A stretch of 33,726 nucleotides of DNA from an uncultured Sutterella sp. (GTDB lineage Bacteria; Pseudomonadota; Gammaproteobacteria; Burkholderiales; Burkholderiaceae_F). Shown piece by piece: positions 14,898 to 23,914 of this stretch. The stretch lies in contig OMXR01000033.1 of the NCBI GenBank assembly GCA_900315045.1, positions 1-33,726 on the forward strand. Reading direction: 5' to 3'. The notes beneath the pieces were generated by a model. It had not been told where the DNA came from. It made no database searches and saw only the letters and a list, made by a program, of their open reading frames with translations. The position numbers and the translations under genes are program-made. Within the stretch, counting starts at the first letter, position 1, and each line of letters opens with the position of its first letter.

Positions 14898-15952
14898 GGA
14901 CAATCCGGGCCGACTGCGGCTCAAGCCCAAAGAGATACCGCCGCCAGGATTGCGCCGCGAGGCGGTTATGCTCCATGTGGTCACGCCATGCGCTCCAGGC
15001 GCGCACTTCCCGGGCGCCGCTATTGAGTTCCAGTTCAAGCGCGGCCCAGCTCTCCCTCGCCTTGGCATCCGCGAAATGCTCGCCGTACAGGGCTTCAAAT
15101 GCGCGCATCTTGGTGAGGTGTCCCTGCTCGGCCTGCGGATAGAGCGTCCAGAGCAAGGGCGTGCCGGCTAGCTGTGCACGCACCACGCTGTCTTCTCCGC
15201 GCACGAGCGCTGCATGACTGCTCCAGAGGATCTTGTCGAAATCCTTCTGCGCAAACATTGGGCAGCGGACGAGCCGGATGTGCGAAGGCCGGCGCGAGCA
15301 GAAGCTGCAGGGGCCTCGGATCTGCAACAAGGCTCTCCGCCAGCGCCTTCACGGGAGTCGTCGGATACGTGAAGAAAAAGAGCGAGAACGGGTGCTCTGG
15401 ATCCGCGCCGATCGAGGCAAGGAGCGCATTTCGATCTCCGCCGGCTGCAAATTGCCGCTGATCGGTATCAAGGTTCCTTTCCCGAAGAATGCCGCCGGTT
15501 TTTTCGGTAAAGCCCGGGAAGAAGAATGTTTTCGGGTAGCCGTAGCGCGGATGGGGGCTGTTCAGTCCGTGCATGCTCTCGGCATAGTCTTCGGCCGTGA
15601 GATAGTCCAGAGCGAAGACCTTGCAGGAGCGCCCCGCCTCGATCCTGCGCGCGATGGCGGCTTCATAGTCTGCGGGCAGAAAGCAGGAAAAGGCCTCGAT
15701 GACGACATCGCTCGCTTCGTGGCCGGCCTCATCGAACTCGTTGTCCCAAAGTTCAACCCGGATGCCGCAAGCTGTTTGCGAGCGCTTTTGCGCATCGACC
15801 TCCGGGACCATCCTGGACAGGGTGGCGGGCAGGTCAATCACCAGCCGCACGCTCCAGCCGTACTCGAGCGATAAACTGCGCGCCAGGCGCCAGGCAATGC
15901 CTGCGTCTCCGAAGTTGTCGATGACTTTGCAGAAAATGTCGCACGCGGGCAT
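14884..15952 (-). pseudogene. earP: EF-P arginine rhamnosyltransferase gene with internal frameshift
   Basis: The N-terminal part (ATG 15952 down to about 15290) reads [20 protein letters not shown], then LFALDYL-like and GYPKTFFFPGFTEKTGG segments, and ends in-frame near LQLLLAPAF. The family's C-terminal part continues in another frame to 14884: HIRLVRCPMFAQKDFDKILW, then [15 protein letters not shown] and [13 protein letters not shown]. The frame change lies at about 15276-15295 and is consistent with one extra base. The joined protein would be about 355 residues, close to family length. EarP puts rhamnose from dTDP-rhamnose on an arginine of elongation factor P, which helps ribosomes at polyproline. 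Either a real mutation, a sequencing error or recoding; no efp gene is in the window. Confidence 0.85.
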
Positions 15953-15958
15953 GGAAAT

Positions 15959-17845
15959 ATGAACTCCCTGGAACAAAAGAAGACTCCGATCAGCATCAGC
16001 GATTACAAGCAGCAGCTCGCGGCTTTGCCCGGGCTGCCCGGCGTCTATCGCTATTTTGACGCAGATGACACGTGTCTGTACGTGGGCAAGGCGAGGGACT
16101 TGAAGAAAAGGGTGAGTTCCTATTTCCTGAAAAATGACCACAGCCCCCGGATTGCGCTCATGGTTCAGAAGATCCGCGCTCTGGAAATCACGGTTGTCAA
16201 CTCCGAAGCCGAGGCGCTGCTTCTTGAGCACAACCTCATCAAGTCCCTCTCGCCCAAGTACAACATTGTGTTCCGGGACGACAAGAGCTACCCGTACCTG
16301 AAAATTTCCGCTGATGAATTTCCGAGAATCTCGTTCTACCGGGGGGCGGTCGACAGGAAGAACCGGTTCTTCGGACCTTTCCCGAATTCCGGATCCGTGC
16401 GCGAGGCGATCAGCGTGATCCAGAAGACCTTTCGCCTGAGAACGTGCGAAGAGGGCGTCTACCGCAATCGCTCGAGAGCCTGCCTGATGGGCCAGATGGG
16501 CAGGTGCTCGGCCCCGTGCATCGGCGCGATCAGCCGGGAGCAGTACGCCCGGGACATCGACGGGGCGCTTGCCTTTCTCGAGGGCAGAACCGATCAGCTG
16601 ATCGAGGAGTTCCGCAGCAAGATGCTTGAGGCAAGCGACAAGCTCGAGTACGAGCGCGCGGCGTTCTTCCGGGACCGCGTGACGGCGCTCAGCAATGTCG
16701 CGCGGCAGCAGGCCGTTGAAACGACGGGGGCTGACACGGATGCCGACATCATCGCGGTGGCGATGCGCGAGGACATCGTGTGCGTGAATCTGGCCATGGT
16801 GCGGGGCGGCAGGCACCTGGGGGATCACGCGTTCTTCCCCGCGATTGCCCGAGGCACCGGCGAGTCGATCGCCGCCGACGAGGTGTTCGAGGCGTTTGTC
16901 TCCCAGCACTACCGGGGCATGCAGATGCCCGATGTCGTGATCAGTTCGGCCTGCACGAACGGCCCTCAGGCGGCCGAGCTGCTCTCCGAGCTTGCGGGGC
17001 GCAGGATTTCCTTCGTTCATGAGCCGCAAAGCACCAGGCGCCGCTGGCTCGAGATGGCCGAGCAGGGGGCGTCGATTGCGCTGATGCGGCATCTGGCCGA
17101 GATCGGCGGCGAGCGGCGTCGTGTCGACGATCTTTTCCGGGTTCTGGATCTCGGCACGGACGAGGAGGACAAGGCAAAGCTCCACATCGAATGCTTCGAC
17201 ATTTCGCACACGGCTGGCGAAGCGACCCAGGCCTCCTGCGTCGTGTTCATGGGGCAGAGAATGGATTCGTCGCGCTACCGGCGCTTCAACATCGAAGGCA
17301 TTACGCCCGGAGACGACTATGCGGCCATGCGCCAGGTGCTGCAGCGCCGCTATCTGCCGGTTGCCCGCGGCGAAGCGCTTTTGCCCACGATCGTGCTCGT
17401 TGACGGCGGCCGCGGGCAGGTGCGCATGGCAAAGGAAATCTTCAATGAGCTCGGCCTGCCGATCTCCGTGATCGTGGGCGTCGCAAAGGGCGAAGGCAGG
17501 AAAACGGGCCTCGAGACGCTGATATTTGCCGACGGCCGAGAGCCGCTTGTGCTGGGCGGCGAGAGCCCCGCGCTCATGCTGATCGCCATGATCCGAGACG
17601 AGGCGCACCGCTTTGCCATTACGGGCATGCGTGCCAAGCGAAGCAAAGCCCGCCAGGCAAGCCGCCTGGAGGATATCGAGGGCATCGGCCCGAAGCGGCG
17701 GCAGGCTCTGCTCACCAGGTTCGGTGGCATGAAATCGCTCAGAAACGCCAGCGTGGAAGATATCGCTACAATTAGCGGGATTTCTCGAGCGCTTGCTCAG
17801 AGAATTTTCCTTCAATTGCATGGCGTGGATACAAGTGGCGAGTAA
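15959..17845 (+). CDS. uvrC: Excinuclease ABC subunit C
   Basis: 628 residues, normal length. Domains: N-terminal GIY-YIG nuclease (about residues 20-100: [19 protein letters not shown] and the SYFLKN segment), a C-rich/UVR middle region ([15 protein letters not shown], then [13 protein letters not shown]), a C-terminal RNase H-like nuclease region ([35 protein letters not shown]), and a helix-hairpin-helix pair ([20 protein letters not shown]). With UvrA/UvrB it makes both incisions in nucleotide excision repair. The start is only 6 bp from the divergent earP start, so its promoter must lie within earP. Its end overlaps pgsA. Confidence 0.97.
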   Translation: MNSLEQKKTPISISDYKQQLAALPGLPGVYRYFDADDTCLYVGKARDLKKRVSSYFLKNDHSPRIALMVQKIRALEITVVNSEAEALLLEHNLIKSLSPKYNIVFRDDKSYPYLKISADEFPRISFYRGAVDRKNRFFGPFPNSGSVREAISVIQKTFRLRTCEEGVYRNRSRACLMGQMGRCSAPCIGAISREQYARDIDGALAFLEGRTDQLIEEFRSKMLEASDKLEYERAAFFRDRVTALSNVARQQAVETTGADTDADIIAVAMREDIVCVNLAMVRGGRHLGDHAFFPAIARGTGESIAADEVFEAFVSQHYRGMQMPDVVISSACTNGPQAAELLSELAGRRISFVHEPQSTRRRWLEMAEQGASIALMRHLAEIGGERRRVDDLFRVLDLGTDEEDKAKLHIECFDISHTAGEATQASCVVFMGQRMDSSRYRRFNIEGITPGDDYAAMRQVLQRRYLPVARGEALLPTIVLVDGGRGQVRMAKEIFNELGLPISVIVGVAKGEGRKTGLETLIFADGREPLVLGGESPALMLIAMIRDEAHRFAITGMRAKRSKARQASRLEDIEGIGPKRRQALLTRFGGMKSLRNASVEDIATISGISRALAQRIFLQLHGVDTSGE

Positions 17846-18428
17846 TCCCAAGCGTTTCAACATCCCGATGGCCCTGACCTGGTCTCGGATCGCGTTCATT
17901 CCGCTCATCGTGGGCGTGTTTTATCTTCCCGATGCTCTTGTCGGGCCGCATATGAAAAACATGCTCGCGTGCATCATGTTCGTGATCGCTGCGATTACGG
18001 ATGCCCTGGACGGATACATCGCCCGCAACTACGACATGGCAACCAAGAAGGGTGCCTTCCTCGATTCCGTGGCCGACAAGCTCGTCGTGTGCTCGGCCAT
18101 CGTGGTTCTGCTCGCATTCGACCGCGTGGACATGCTGGTCGCCCTCATCATCGTGGGCCGCGAGATTGCGGTGACCGCCCTGCGTGAGTGGATGGCCAAG
18201 ATCGGCTGCGCCGCGGCAGTGAAGGTCAACTGGTTCGGCAAGATCAAGACGATCGCCCAGATGGTCGCCATCCCGATGCTTCTGTGGTTCGATCCCCTGT
18301 TCGGACTGAACATCTTCTTCATCGGCTCAGTGCTCATCTGGGTTGCCGCAGCGCTCACGGTCTATTCGATGTGCGTGTACATGCTGGCGGCCTGGCCTCA
18401 CATCGAGGCCCAGGACCGGCTGAGCTGA
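17820..18428 (+). CDS. pgsA: CDP-diacylglycerol--glycerol-3-phosphate 3-phosphatidyltransferase
   Basis: About 202 residues from ATG 17820; GTG 17835 is an equally plausible start, since the conserved family beginning is F-N-I-P-M-A-L-T. Either start overlaps uvrC. The CDP-alcohol phosphatidyltransferase signature D-x2-D-G-x2-A-R-x8-G-x3-D-x3-D is complete ([10 protein letters not shown], then [10 protein letters not shown]). Several hydrophobic helices mark it as an inner-membrane enzyme. It makes phosphatidylglycerol phosphate, the first committed step to PG and cardiolipin. The uvrC-pgsA order is widespread in proteobacteria. Confidence 0.95.
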   Translation: MAWIQVASNPKRFNIPMALTWSRIAFIPLIVGVFYLPDALVGPHMKNMLACIMFVIAAITDALDGYIARNYDMATKKGAFLDSVADKLVVCSAIVVLLAFDRVDMLVALIIVGREIAVTALREWMAKIGCAAAVKVNWFGKIKTIAQMVAIPMLLWFDPLFGLNIFFIGSVLIWVAAALTVYSMCVYMLAAWPHIEAQDRLS

Positions 18429-18463
18429 CGGCTGCCGCGAGCTCTTCCCTGGGGTGCCGTCGA

Positions 18464-18478
18464 GAGCCGGGTCGGCTC
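18464..18478. other. Small hairpin between converging pgsA and mutS
   Basis: GAGCCG (18464-18469) pairs perfectly with CGGCTC (18473-18478) across a 3-nt loop in the 56-bp gap between the two stop codons. No T-run on either side, so its role as a terminator is doubtful. Confidence 0.3.
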
Positions 18479-18484
18479 CCATCG

Positions 18485-21130
18485 TCAGATCGCCTGAGCC
18501 TTCTGCTTGATTTCGTAGAGCAGCCGCAACGCTTCTCTCGGGGAAAGGCTGTCGACATCCAGATCCTTGAGGCTGCCAATGAGTTCTCCAGCCTGCTCGC
18601 TCATCCTGTCGGCCTGAATGGTTTCTTCGGCTGCATCGGCGTAGTCGCCGTTGGCAAAGAGATCGAGCTGCGGGCCCTGAGAAACGGCTCGGTCTTCCAG
18701 TTTTTGAAGCATGCCCTTTGCCCGGCGGATCACGCGGATCGGAACGCCTGCAAGGCTCGCCACCGCAATGCCGTAGGACTGGCTGGCGGGCCCCTCCTTC
18801 ACGTCATGGAGAAAGACGACGCCATTGCTTGTCTGGTCGGCTGACACGTGCACATTGACGACTTCCGCGAGTTCGCTCGAAAGCTGCGTGAGCTCGAAGT
18901 AGTGCGTTGCGAAAAGCGTCCAGCTGCGCGAGCCGTGGGCAAGTTCATGCGCGATGGCAGCCGCAAGGCTCAGACCGTCGAACGTGGAGGTGCCTCGGCC
19001 GATTTCGTCCATCAGCACCAGGGACTCGCTTGTCGCCTGGTGCAGGATCGCTGCCGCCTCGGTCATCTCGACCATGAACGTCGACCTGCCTCGGGCGAGG
19101 TCGTCGGAGGCGCCGATGCGGGTGAGAATCTTGTCGACGGGGCCCAGACGGGCGGCCTTTGCGGGAACGAAGCTTCCTGCGTAGGCAAGCAGGGTGATCA
19201 GCGCAACGCTGCGCATGTAGGTGGACTTGCCGCCCATGTTGGGGCCCGTGATCACGAGAAGCCTGCGTCCGGGAATCAGCTGGCAGTCGTTGGGGACATA
19301 CTGCTCAATCATGTGCTCGACCACCGGATGCCGGCCGGCGACGATCTCGATGCCGGGGCGCTCGGTGAGCTGCGGGCGGTTCCAGCGGGCCTCAACGGCG
19401 TGCCGGGCAAAGGCCACAAGCACGTCGCTCTGGGCCGCCGCCTTCGCGCAGTCCATGAGCGGGGCGACCCACGCAGAAAGCTTGGTGAGGAACTCCTCCC
19501 AGAGCGAGCGCTCGATTTGGGAGGCGCGCTCCTTGGCCGAGAGCGACTTGTCCTCGTACTCCTTGAGTTCGGGTGTGATGAAACGCTCGACGTTCTTCAG
19601 GGTCTGACGGCGCCTGTACTCTGCGGGCACCTTGTCGGCCTGGCCCTTGGGAACTTCGATGTAATAGCCGGAAACGCGGTTGTATTCAACGCGAAGGGTT
19701 GAAATGCCCGTAGTCTCCCGTTCCCGGGCTTCAAGCTGCGCGAGGTATTCGCCGGCGTTGTCCCGCAGGGAGCGAAGCTCGGCGAGCTCGCTGCTCGCTT
19801 CCGAGCGGATGACATCGCCTTCGCGCAGGAACGTGGCCGGCTCGTCAAGCAGGGTTTCCGTAAGGAGCGTTTGGAGCGAATCGTCCAGACGAATCTGGGC
19901 GGCTGCCTTCTGAAACAGTTCAGACGAGAAGCCCGCAAGCGCATTGCTCAGTGCCTGGAGCTGGGGCAGAGCATCGCGCAGGGCTGCCGCTTCCTTGGGC
20001 CGGATGCTGCGCAGCGCAATGCGGCTTGCAATGCGTTCGATGTCGGGGATGGCGGCGAGGGTTTCGTAAAGCCCCTCGGTTTCGTGCTGGGGCTTTTCCG
20101 CGATTTCCTCGACGCAATCGTGACGCAGGCGCACCTCGGCCTGATTGCGCAGCGGGTGATGGAGCCACTGGCGCATCAATCGGCTGCCCATCGCAGTGCG
20201 GCAGATGTCCAGGACGGAAAACAGGGTCGGACCGTTGTCGCCGCGCAGCGTTTCGCTGATTTCCAGATTCCGGCGCGTCATGGCGTCCAGAACAACGAAG
20301 TTCGATGCTGTTTGCAGCGACAGCGGCCGGATGAACGGCAGGGCATCGCACTGGGTCTGTTCGACATAGGAAAGCAGTGCGTTGCATGAGCTCAGAATCT
20401 CGCCTTCCTCTGAGACGCCCCACGCATCGAGGTTGTTCAGATTGAACCGGTGCAGCAGCTGATCCGCGCCCCGCTCCGAATCAAAGTACCAGACGGGGAT
20501 CTCCGTGATGGCGGCGCCTTCGGGAGCAAATTCCGCGATGGCCTCGCGCTGTCCGTCGGCAACCAGGATTTCCGATGGACGGATGCGGGCGATTTCGCTT
20601 GCGAGCTGCGCGGCCGGCGCCTTTGCGGCGAGGAACTGGCCGCTCGTGAGCGTGATCCAAACGAGGCCCGCATCCCCGCTTTTGAGTTTGGACGGAGTGA
20701 TAGCCAAAAGCGTTGAATCGTTCTTTTCCGTGAGCAGCGCGCCGTCCGTAATGGTGCCCGGCGTCACAATGCGCACGATCTTGCGTTCCATGACGCCCTT
20801 GGCCTGGCTCGGGTCGCCGATCTGCTCGCTGATGGCGACCGACTGGCCGAGCTTGACGAGCCGGGCAAGGTATTGCTCGAGCGTCACGGCCGGCACTCCG
20901 CACATCGGAATGGGCTTGCCGTTCAGGTACCCGCGCTTGGTGAGCGTCAGGCCGAGAAGCTGGTTGATTTTGATCGCGTCTTCAAAGAATGTTTCGTAAA
21001 AGTCTCCAAGCCGATAAAGCAGCATGCAGCCGGGAACCTTTTCACGCATCATGCGCCATTGGCGCATGACGGGAGTGAGCCCCGCGTAAGGATCGGCAGC
21101 GGCGTTTTCTTCAGCTTTGATATCGGGCAT
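18485..21130 (-). CDS. mutS: DNA mismatch repair protein MutS
   Basis: 881 residues. The mismatch-reading F-x-E motif is F44-Y-E46 in YRLGDFYETFFED. The C-terminal ABC-type ATPase shows Walker A GPNMGGKSTYMR (about residue 630), the signature-like STFMVEMTEAA, Walker B LVLMDEIGRGTSTFDG, and the switch histidine in LFATHYFEL. It recognises mismatches and recruits MutL. It lies 73 bp after suhB with a terminator in between, so it may have its own promoter; I saw none that is convincing. No clear ribosome-binding site precedes the ATG. Confidence 0.98.
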   Translation of the reverse strand: MPDIKAEENAAADPYAGLTPVMRQWRMMREKVPGCMLLYRLGDFYETFFEDAIKINQLLGLTLTKRGYLNGKPIPMCGVPAVTLEQYLARLVKLGQSVAISEQIGDPSQAKGVMERKIVRIVTPGTITDGALLTEKNDSTLLAITPSKLKSGDAGLVWITLTSGQFLAAKAPAAQLASEIARIRPSEILVADGQREAIAEFAPEGAAITEIPVWYFDSERGADQLLHRFNLNNLDAWGVSEEGEILSSCNALLSYVEQTQCDALPFIRPLSLQTASNFVVLDAMTRRNLEISETLRGDNGPTLFSVLDICRTAMGSRLMRQWLHHPLRNQAEVRLRHDCVEEIAEKPQHETEGLYETLAAIPDIERIASRIALRSIRPKEAAALRDALPQLQALSNALAGFSSELFQKAAAQIRLDDSLQTLLTETLLDEPATFLREGDVIRSEASSELAELRSLRDNAGEYLAQLEARERETTGISTLRVEYNRVSGYYIEVPKGQADKVPAEYRRRQTLKNVERFITPELKEYEDKSLSAKERASQIERSLWEEFLTKLSAWVAPLMDCAKAAAQSDVLVAFARHAVEARWNRPQLTERPGIEIVAGRHPVVEHMIEQYVPNDCQLIPGRRLLVITGPNMGGKSTYMRSVALITLLAYAGSFVPAKAARLGPVDKILTRIGASDDLARGRSTFMVEMTEAAAILHQATSESLVLMDEIGRGTSTFDGLSLAAAIAHELAHGSRSWTLFATHYFELTQLSSELAEVVNVHVSADQTSNGVVFLHDVKEGPASQSYGIAVASLAGVPIRVIRRAKGMLQKLEDRAVSQGPQLDLFANGDYADAAEETIQADRMSEQAGELIGSLKDLDVDSLSPREALRLLYEIKQKAQAI

Positions 21131-21161
21131 GGATGCTTGGGCGAACAGGTTGATTCAGACG

Positions 21162-21186
21162 AAAAAGCCCCCGCCGGGGCAGGGGC
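21162..21186 (-). terminator. Intrinsic terminator after suhB
   Basis: GCCCCCGCC (21167-21175) and GGCAGGGGC (21178-21186) pair along their length with one G-T wobble and a tight loop. Read on the minus strand the stem is followed by TTTTTCGTC (five T at 21162-21166). Confidence 0.8.
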
Positions 21187-21203
21187 ATAGCGACGGGGAT
21201 ATC

Positions 21204-22004
21204 TTATGCGACGGGAGCCTTCGTCTCCCCGACCTTCATAAGCAGCGTGGAGAAGCAGCGGGGTGTGCCGCAGCAGATCGAGCCGCTCTCAAGGTAGGTC
21301 TCGCCGCCCGCGAGGTCGGTGACCAGGCCGCCGGCCTCCAGAACGATCAGGGAGCCCGCGGCAAGATCCCAGGGCTTCAGGCCGCTTTCCCAGAAACCGT
21401 CGAGACGGCCGCAGGCCACGTAACACAGGTCGAGCGAGGCGGCTCCGGCGCGCCGGATGCCGGCGCTTGCCTTGGCAACAGCCTCGAATTTAGGCATGTA
21501 GCTTGCGAAATTGTCCGTTGCGCGGAAAGGGAATCCCGTGCCGATCAGGGCGCGCTCGAAAGAGCGCAGGCCGGAAACGCGGATGCGGCGGTTGTTGAGG
21601 AAGGCGCCCTTGCCGCGCTCGGCGGTGAAGAGCTCGTTCTTTGTCGGGTCGTAGACGCAGGCGACGACGATGCGGCCCTTCTGGGCCATGGCGATGGAAA
21701 CGGCGTACTGCGGAAAGCCATGGATGAAGTTCGTCGTGCCGTCGATCGGGTCGATGAACCACTGGTTGTCAGCGTCGGGATTGATGTGCTGATCCTGCTC
21801 TTCGCCAACGATGCCGTCGGCGGGGAAGTAGTGGCGGATCATGTCGACGATGAGTTCCTGGCAGGCAACATCGACGTTGCTGACAAAGTCAAACGGGGAC
21901 TTCTCGCGGACATCCAGAGAGTCCAGATTGCCGCTTTCGCGATTGATGAGCTGCCCAGCCTTGAGGGCTGCCTTGATTGCAATTTCCAACTGTGCGGAGG
22001 CCAT
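21204..22004 (-). CDS. suhB: Inositol-1-monophosphatase family protein SuhB
   Basis: 266 residues from ATG 22004 (the start MASAQLEIAIKAALKAG aligns with the family; 15 extra in-frame codons upstream do not). Li-sensitive phosphatase motifs: FVSNVDVACQE, GIVGEEQ, WFIDPIDGTTNFIHG with metal-binding aspartates, and WDLAAGSLIVLEAGG. Members hydrolyse inositol phosphates; in E. coli SuhB also binds RNA polymerase and takes part in rRNA antitermination. Divergent from trmJ. Confidence 0.95.
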   Translation of the reverse strand: MASAQLEIAIKAALKAGQLINRESGNLDSLDVREKSPFDFVSNVDVACQELIVDMIRHYFPADGIVGEEQDQHINPDADNQWFIDPIDGTTNFIHGFPQYAVSIAMAQKGRIVVACVYDPTKNELFTAERGKGAFLNNRRIRVSGLRSFERALIGTGFPFRATDNFASYMPKFEAVAKASAGIRRAGAASLDLCYVACGRLDGFWESGLKPWDLAAGSLIVLEAGGLVTDLAGGETYLESGSICCGTPRCFSTLLMKVGETKAPVA

Positions 22005-22124
22005 TTTCGGTGCTTCTATAGGGAGTGAATGACTACAGGGTGAGAGCAAGAGCGATGATCCCTGCTATGGCCAAAACGGCCGGATCAAAACCTTGAACTA
22101 GAATAACCAATTATTTTAGCTGAA

Positions 22125-22149
22125 AGGGCCCTGTTCGCGCCCTGTTTTT
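22125..22149 (+). promoter_or_regulatory. Terminator-like hairpin in the trmJ leader
   Basis: AGGGC (22125-22129) and GCCCT (22139-22143) can pair across a 9-nt loop, followed at 22145 by five T. It ends 14 nt before the trmJ start. The stem is short; it could be a leader attenuator or chance. Confidence 0.3.
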
Positions 22150-22163
22150 CTCGGAGCAATTCC

Positions 22164-23000
22164 TTGGACAAAGTTCCCGCGTTATGCCGCCGCGTGCGGT
22201 TCGTGCTTGTCGAGCCCAGCCATCCGGGCAACATCGGTTCTGCCGCCAGAGCCATCAAAACCATGGGCTTCACCGATCTCAGGGTAGTCAGCCCCCGGGT
22301 GCGGGACTACAAGAGCGATCCCGAGGCCGTGGCGCTTGCAACCAGTTCCGTGGACGTGTTGCAGTCGGCGCTCACCCATGACACGCTGCTTGACGCACTT
22401 GACGGGGTGGCTCAGGCCTACGCGCTTTCCGGCTATAGCCGGGAGTTCGGTCCGCCCATTGAGGAGCTCCGGGTGAGCGTTGCCAAGGCTGCCGCCTGGC
22501 TCGAGCTCCCTAGGGAGCGGACGGGCGGCGACATCGCCTTTGTCTTTGGCACGGAGCGCTCGGGGCTCACCAACGAACAGATGAATCTTTGCCAGACCTG
22601 CTCTGCGATTCCCGCCAACCCGCTCAGCCCGAGCCTGAACCTGTCCCAGGCCGTTCAGATCACGGCCTATGAAATGCAGCTTGCACTGCTCGGGGACAAG
22701 GATGAGGAGCTCTACTCCTGGCAGAGCCGCTTTGATGAGGGCGCGGCTGCTCCGGTCGCAGCCATCGAGGGCTTTTTCGGACATTGGGAAAAGGCCATGA
22801 TCGCCTGCGGCGCGCTCAATCCCGAGGAGCCCAAGAACCTCATGGCAATGAGCCGCAGGCTCTTTGCCCGCTCGGGGCTGCGGCAGAACGAAGTGGACAT
22901 GCTGCGCGGAATCTGTGCGGCGATCATCCTTTCGAAGAAGGAGCGCGTCGGCTCGAAGCGCCCGGCAGGGGACGGCAGCCGCAAGACGGATCCCGATTGA
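22164..23000 (+). CDS. trmJ: tRNA (cytidine/uridine-2'-O-)-methyltransferase TrmJ
   Basis: 278 residues from TTG 22164, supported by GGAG at 22153-22156 with 7-nt spacing; GTG 22195 is a possible alternative. SPOUT-family motifs: RFVLVEPSHPGNIGSAARAI at the N-terminus, FVFGTERSGLTNEQ in motif 2, and the knot segment IPANPLSPSLNLSQAVQITA with the AdoMet-binding N-P and S-L-N-L-S. It methylates the ribose at position 32 of tRNA anticodon loops. The C-terminal region has the usual dimer extension plus a short basic tail. cysE follows after 107 bp. Confidence 0.95.
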   Translation: MDKVPALCRRVRFVLVEPSHPGNIGSAARAIKTMGFTDLRVVSPRVRDYKSDPEAVALATSSVDVLQSALTHDTLLDALDGVAQAYALSGYSREFGPPIEELRVSVAKAAAWLELPRERTGGDIAFVFGTERSGLTNEQMNLCQTCSAIPANPLSPSLNLSQAVQITAYEMQLALLGDKDEELYSWQSRFDEGAAAPVAAIEGFFGHWEKAMIACGALNPEEPKNLMAMSRRLFARSGLRQNEVDMLRGICAAIILSKKERVGSKRPAGDGSRKTDPD

Positions 23001-23059
23001 GCCGGCACGGCAAGCATGGATTCGCGGCGAGCGGATACAATGCGAGGCTGACTCTGAAG

Positions 23060-23077
23060 CGAGCCCGCCGTGGCTCG
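23060..23077 (+). other. Hairpin in the trmJ-cysE gap
   Basis: CGAGCC (23060-23065) and GGCTCG (23072-23077), a perfect 6-bp stem with 6-nt loop, followed by GGAAAATACAC. A TACAAT resembling a -10 box lies at 23036-23041, but no matching -35 is seen. Weak evidence for separate control of cysE. Confidence 0.25.
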
Positions 23078-23107
23078 GGAAAATACACTTATCGCACTTG
23101 ACAGAAA

Positions 23108-23779
23108 ATGTTCGAACGAATCAAAGAAGACATCGACACGATCCTTGACCGCGACCCTGCCGCGCATTCCCGTTTGGAGATTGCGCTGTGCTATCCGGGA
23201 TTTCACGCACTTGTGTTCCATCGCGCGGCGCACTGGTGCCACGTTCAGGGCTGGGTGACGTTTTCCCGCATGATCAGCCAGCTCGGCAGATTCTTCACAG
23301 GGATTGAGATCCATCCGGCAGCCCGGATCGGCCGCCGTGTGTTCATCGATCACGGCATGGGGGTTGTGATCGGCGAGACGGCGGAAGTGGGCGATGACTG
23401 CACGATCTATCACGGCGTGACTTTGGGCGGCGTGAATCTCACATCCGGCGAGAAGCGCCACCCGACCATCGGCAATAACGTGATTCTGGGTGCGGGAGCC
23501 AAGGTGCTCGGCAGTTTTACGGTTGGCGACAACGCCATCATTGGCTCGAACGCCGTCGTTCTCAAGGAAGTCGCCGCGGGAGAGACGCTGATCGGCGTTC
23601 CCGCCCGCACGACCGAAGAGCATCGCGAGCGGGGCAGCGGCTTTAGTGCCTACGGCGTTGTGCCGGGCGAATGCGATCCGTATGCAACCCAGATCGCGGA
23701 GCTGCAGAAAGTTGTCAAGCAGCAGGCCAAGGCGATCGAGCAGCTCAAGGCTGCGCTCGAAGAGAAAAAGCAGAAGTAG
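23108..23779 (+). CDS. cysE: Serine O-acetyltransferase (short form with coiled-coil tail)
   Basis: 223 residues. It acetylates L-serine with acetyl-CoA, the entry step of cysteine synthesis. Left-handed beta-helix hexapeptide repeats run from about residue 65 ([38 protein letters not shown], then [18 protein letters not shown]). The active-site His is in the D-H-G segment. The long helical N-terminal domain of E. coli CysE is missing, as in shorter CysE proteins. After the beta-helix comes a helical, probably coiled-coil tail ([20 protein letters not shown]) ending in Q-K. It lacks the C-terminal Ile that canonical CysE inserts into CysK. Confidence 0.94.
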   Translation: MFERIKEDIDTILDRDPAAHSRLEIALCYPGFHALVFHRAAHWCHVQGWVTFSRMISQLGRFFTGIEIHPAARIGRRVFIDHGMGVVIGETAEVGDDCTIYHGVTLGGVNLTSGEKRHPTIGNNVILGAGAKVLGSFTVGDNAIIGSNAVVLKEVAAGETLIGVPARTTEEHRERGSGFSAYGVVPGECDPYATQIAELQKVVKQQAKAIEQLKAALEEKKQK

Positions 23780-23803
23780 CTGCTTCTTTGGCTGATATAG
23801 GGA

Positions 23804-23830
23804 AAAAGCCGGGCCGCGCGTCCGGCTTTT
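23804..23830 (+). terminator. Intrinsic terminator after cysE
   Basis: AAAAGCCGG (23804-23812) and CCGGCTTTT (23822-23830) form a perfect 9-bp stem with a 9-nt loop and a T-run running on into CTTTC. Confidence 0.85.
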
Positions 23831-23835
23831 CTTTC

Positions 23836-23852
23836 GGAGCCACTCCGGCTCC
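23836..23852. other. Middle hairpin between cysE and the DAACS gene
   Basis: GGAGCC and GGCTCC (perfect 6-bp stem, 5-nt loop) lie between the two stronger terminators. It may be an extra barrier; no T-run. Confidence 0.35.
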
Positions 23853-23890
23853 AAAGCAAAATGCCCGCCGCTCGTTGAGCGACGGGCATT
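23853..23890 (-). terminator. Intrinsic terminator of the DAACS symporter gene
   Basis: AATGCCCG (23860-23867) pairs with CGGGCATT (23883-23890); after one C/A mismatch an inner CGCTC/GAGCG stem closes on a GTT loop. On the minus strand it is followed by TTGCTTTGG. Confidence 0.75.
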
Positions 23891-23914
23891 GCCAACTGGA
23901 CAATCGGCTATCGA

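Noticed and set aside
15095-17908. Very long open frame (937 codons) on the minus strand across uvrC
   Set aside because: The part over uvrC is antisense to a clear GIY-YIG/UvrC protein and shows only His/Arg/Ala-rich shadow sequence. Only the last third (below 15952) is real coding, the earP N-terminal part.
23099-23104. TTGACA as a -35 box for cysE
   Set aside because: It lies 3 bp before the cysE ATG, so any start site would be inside the gene; chance match.
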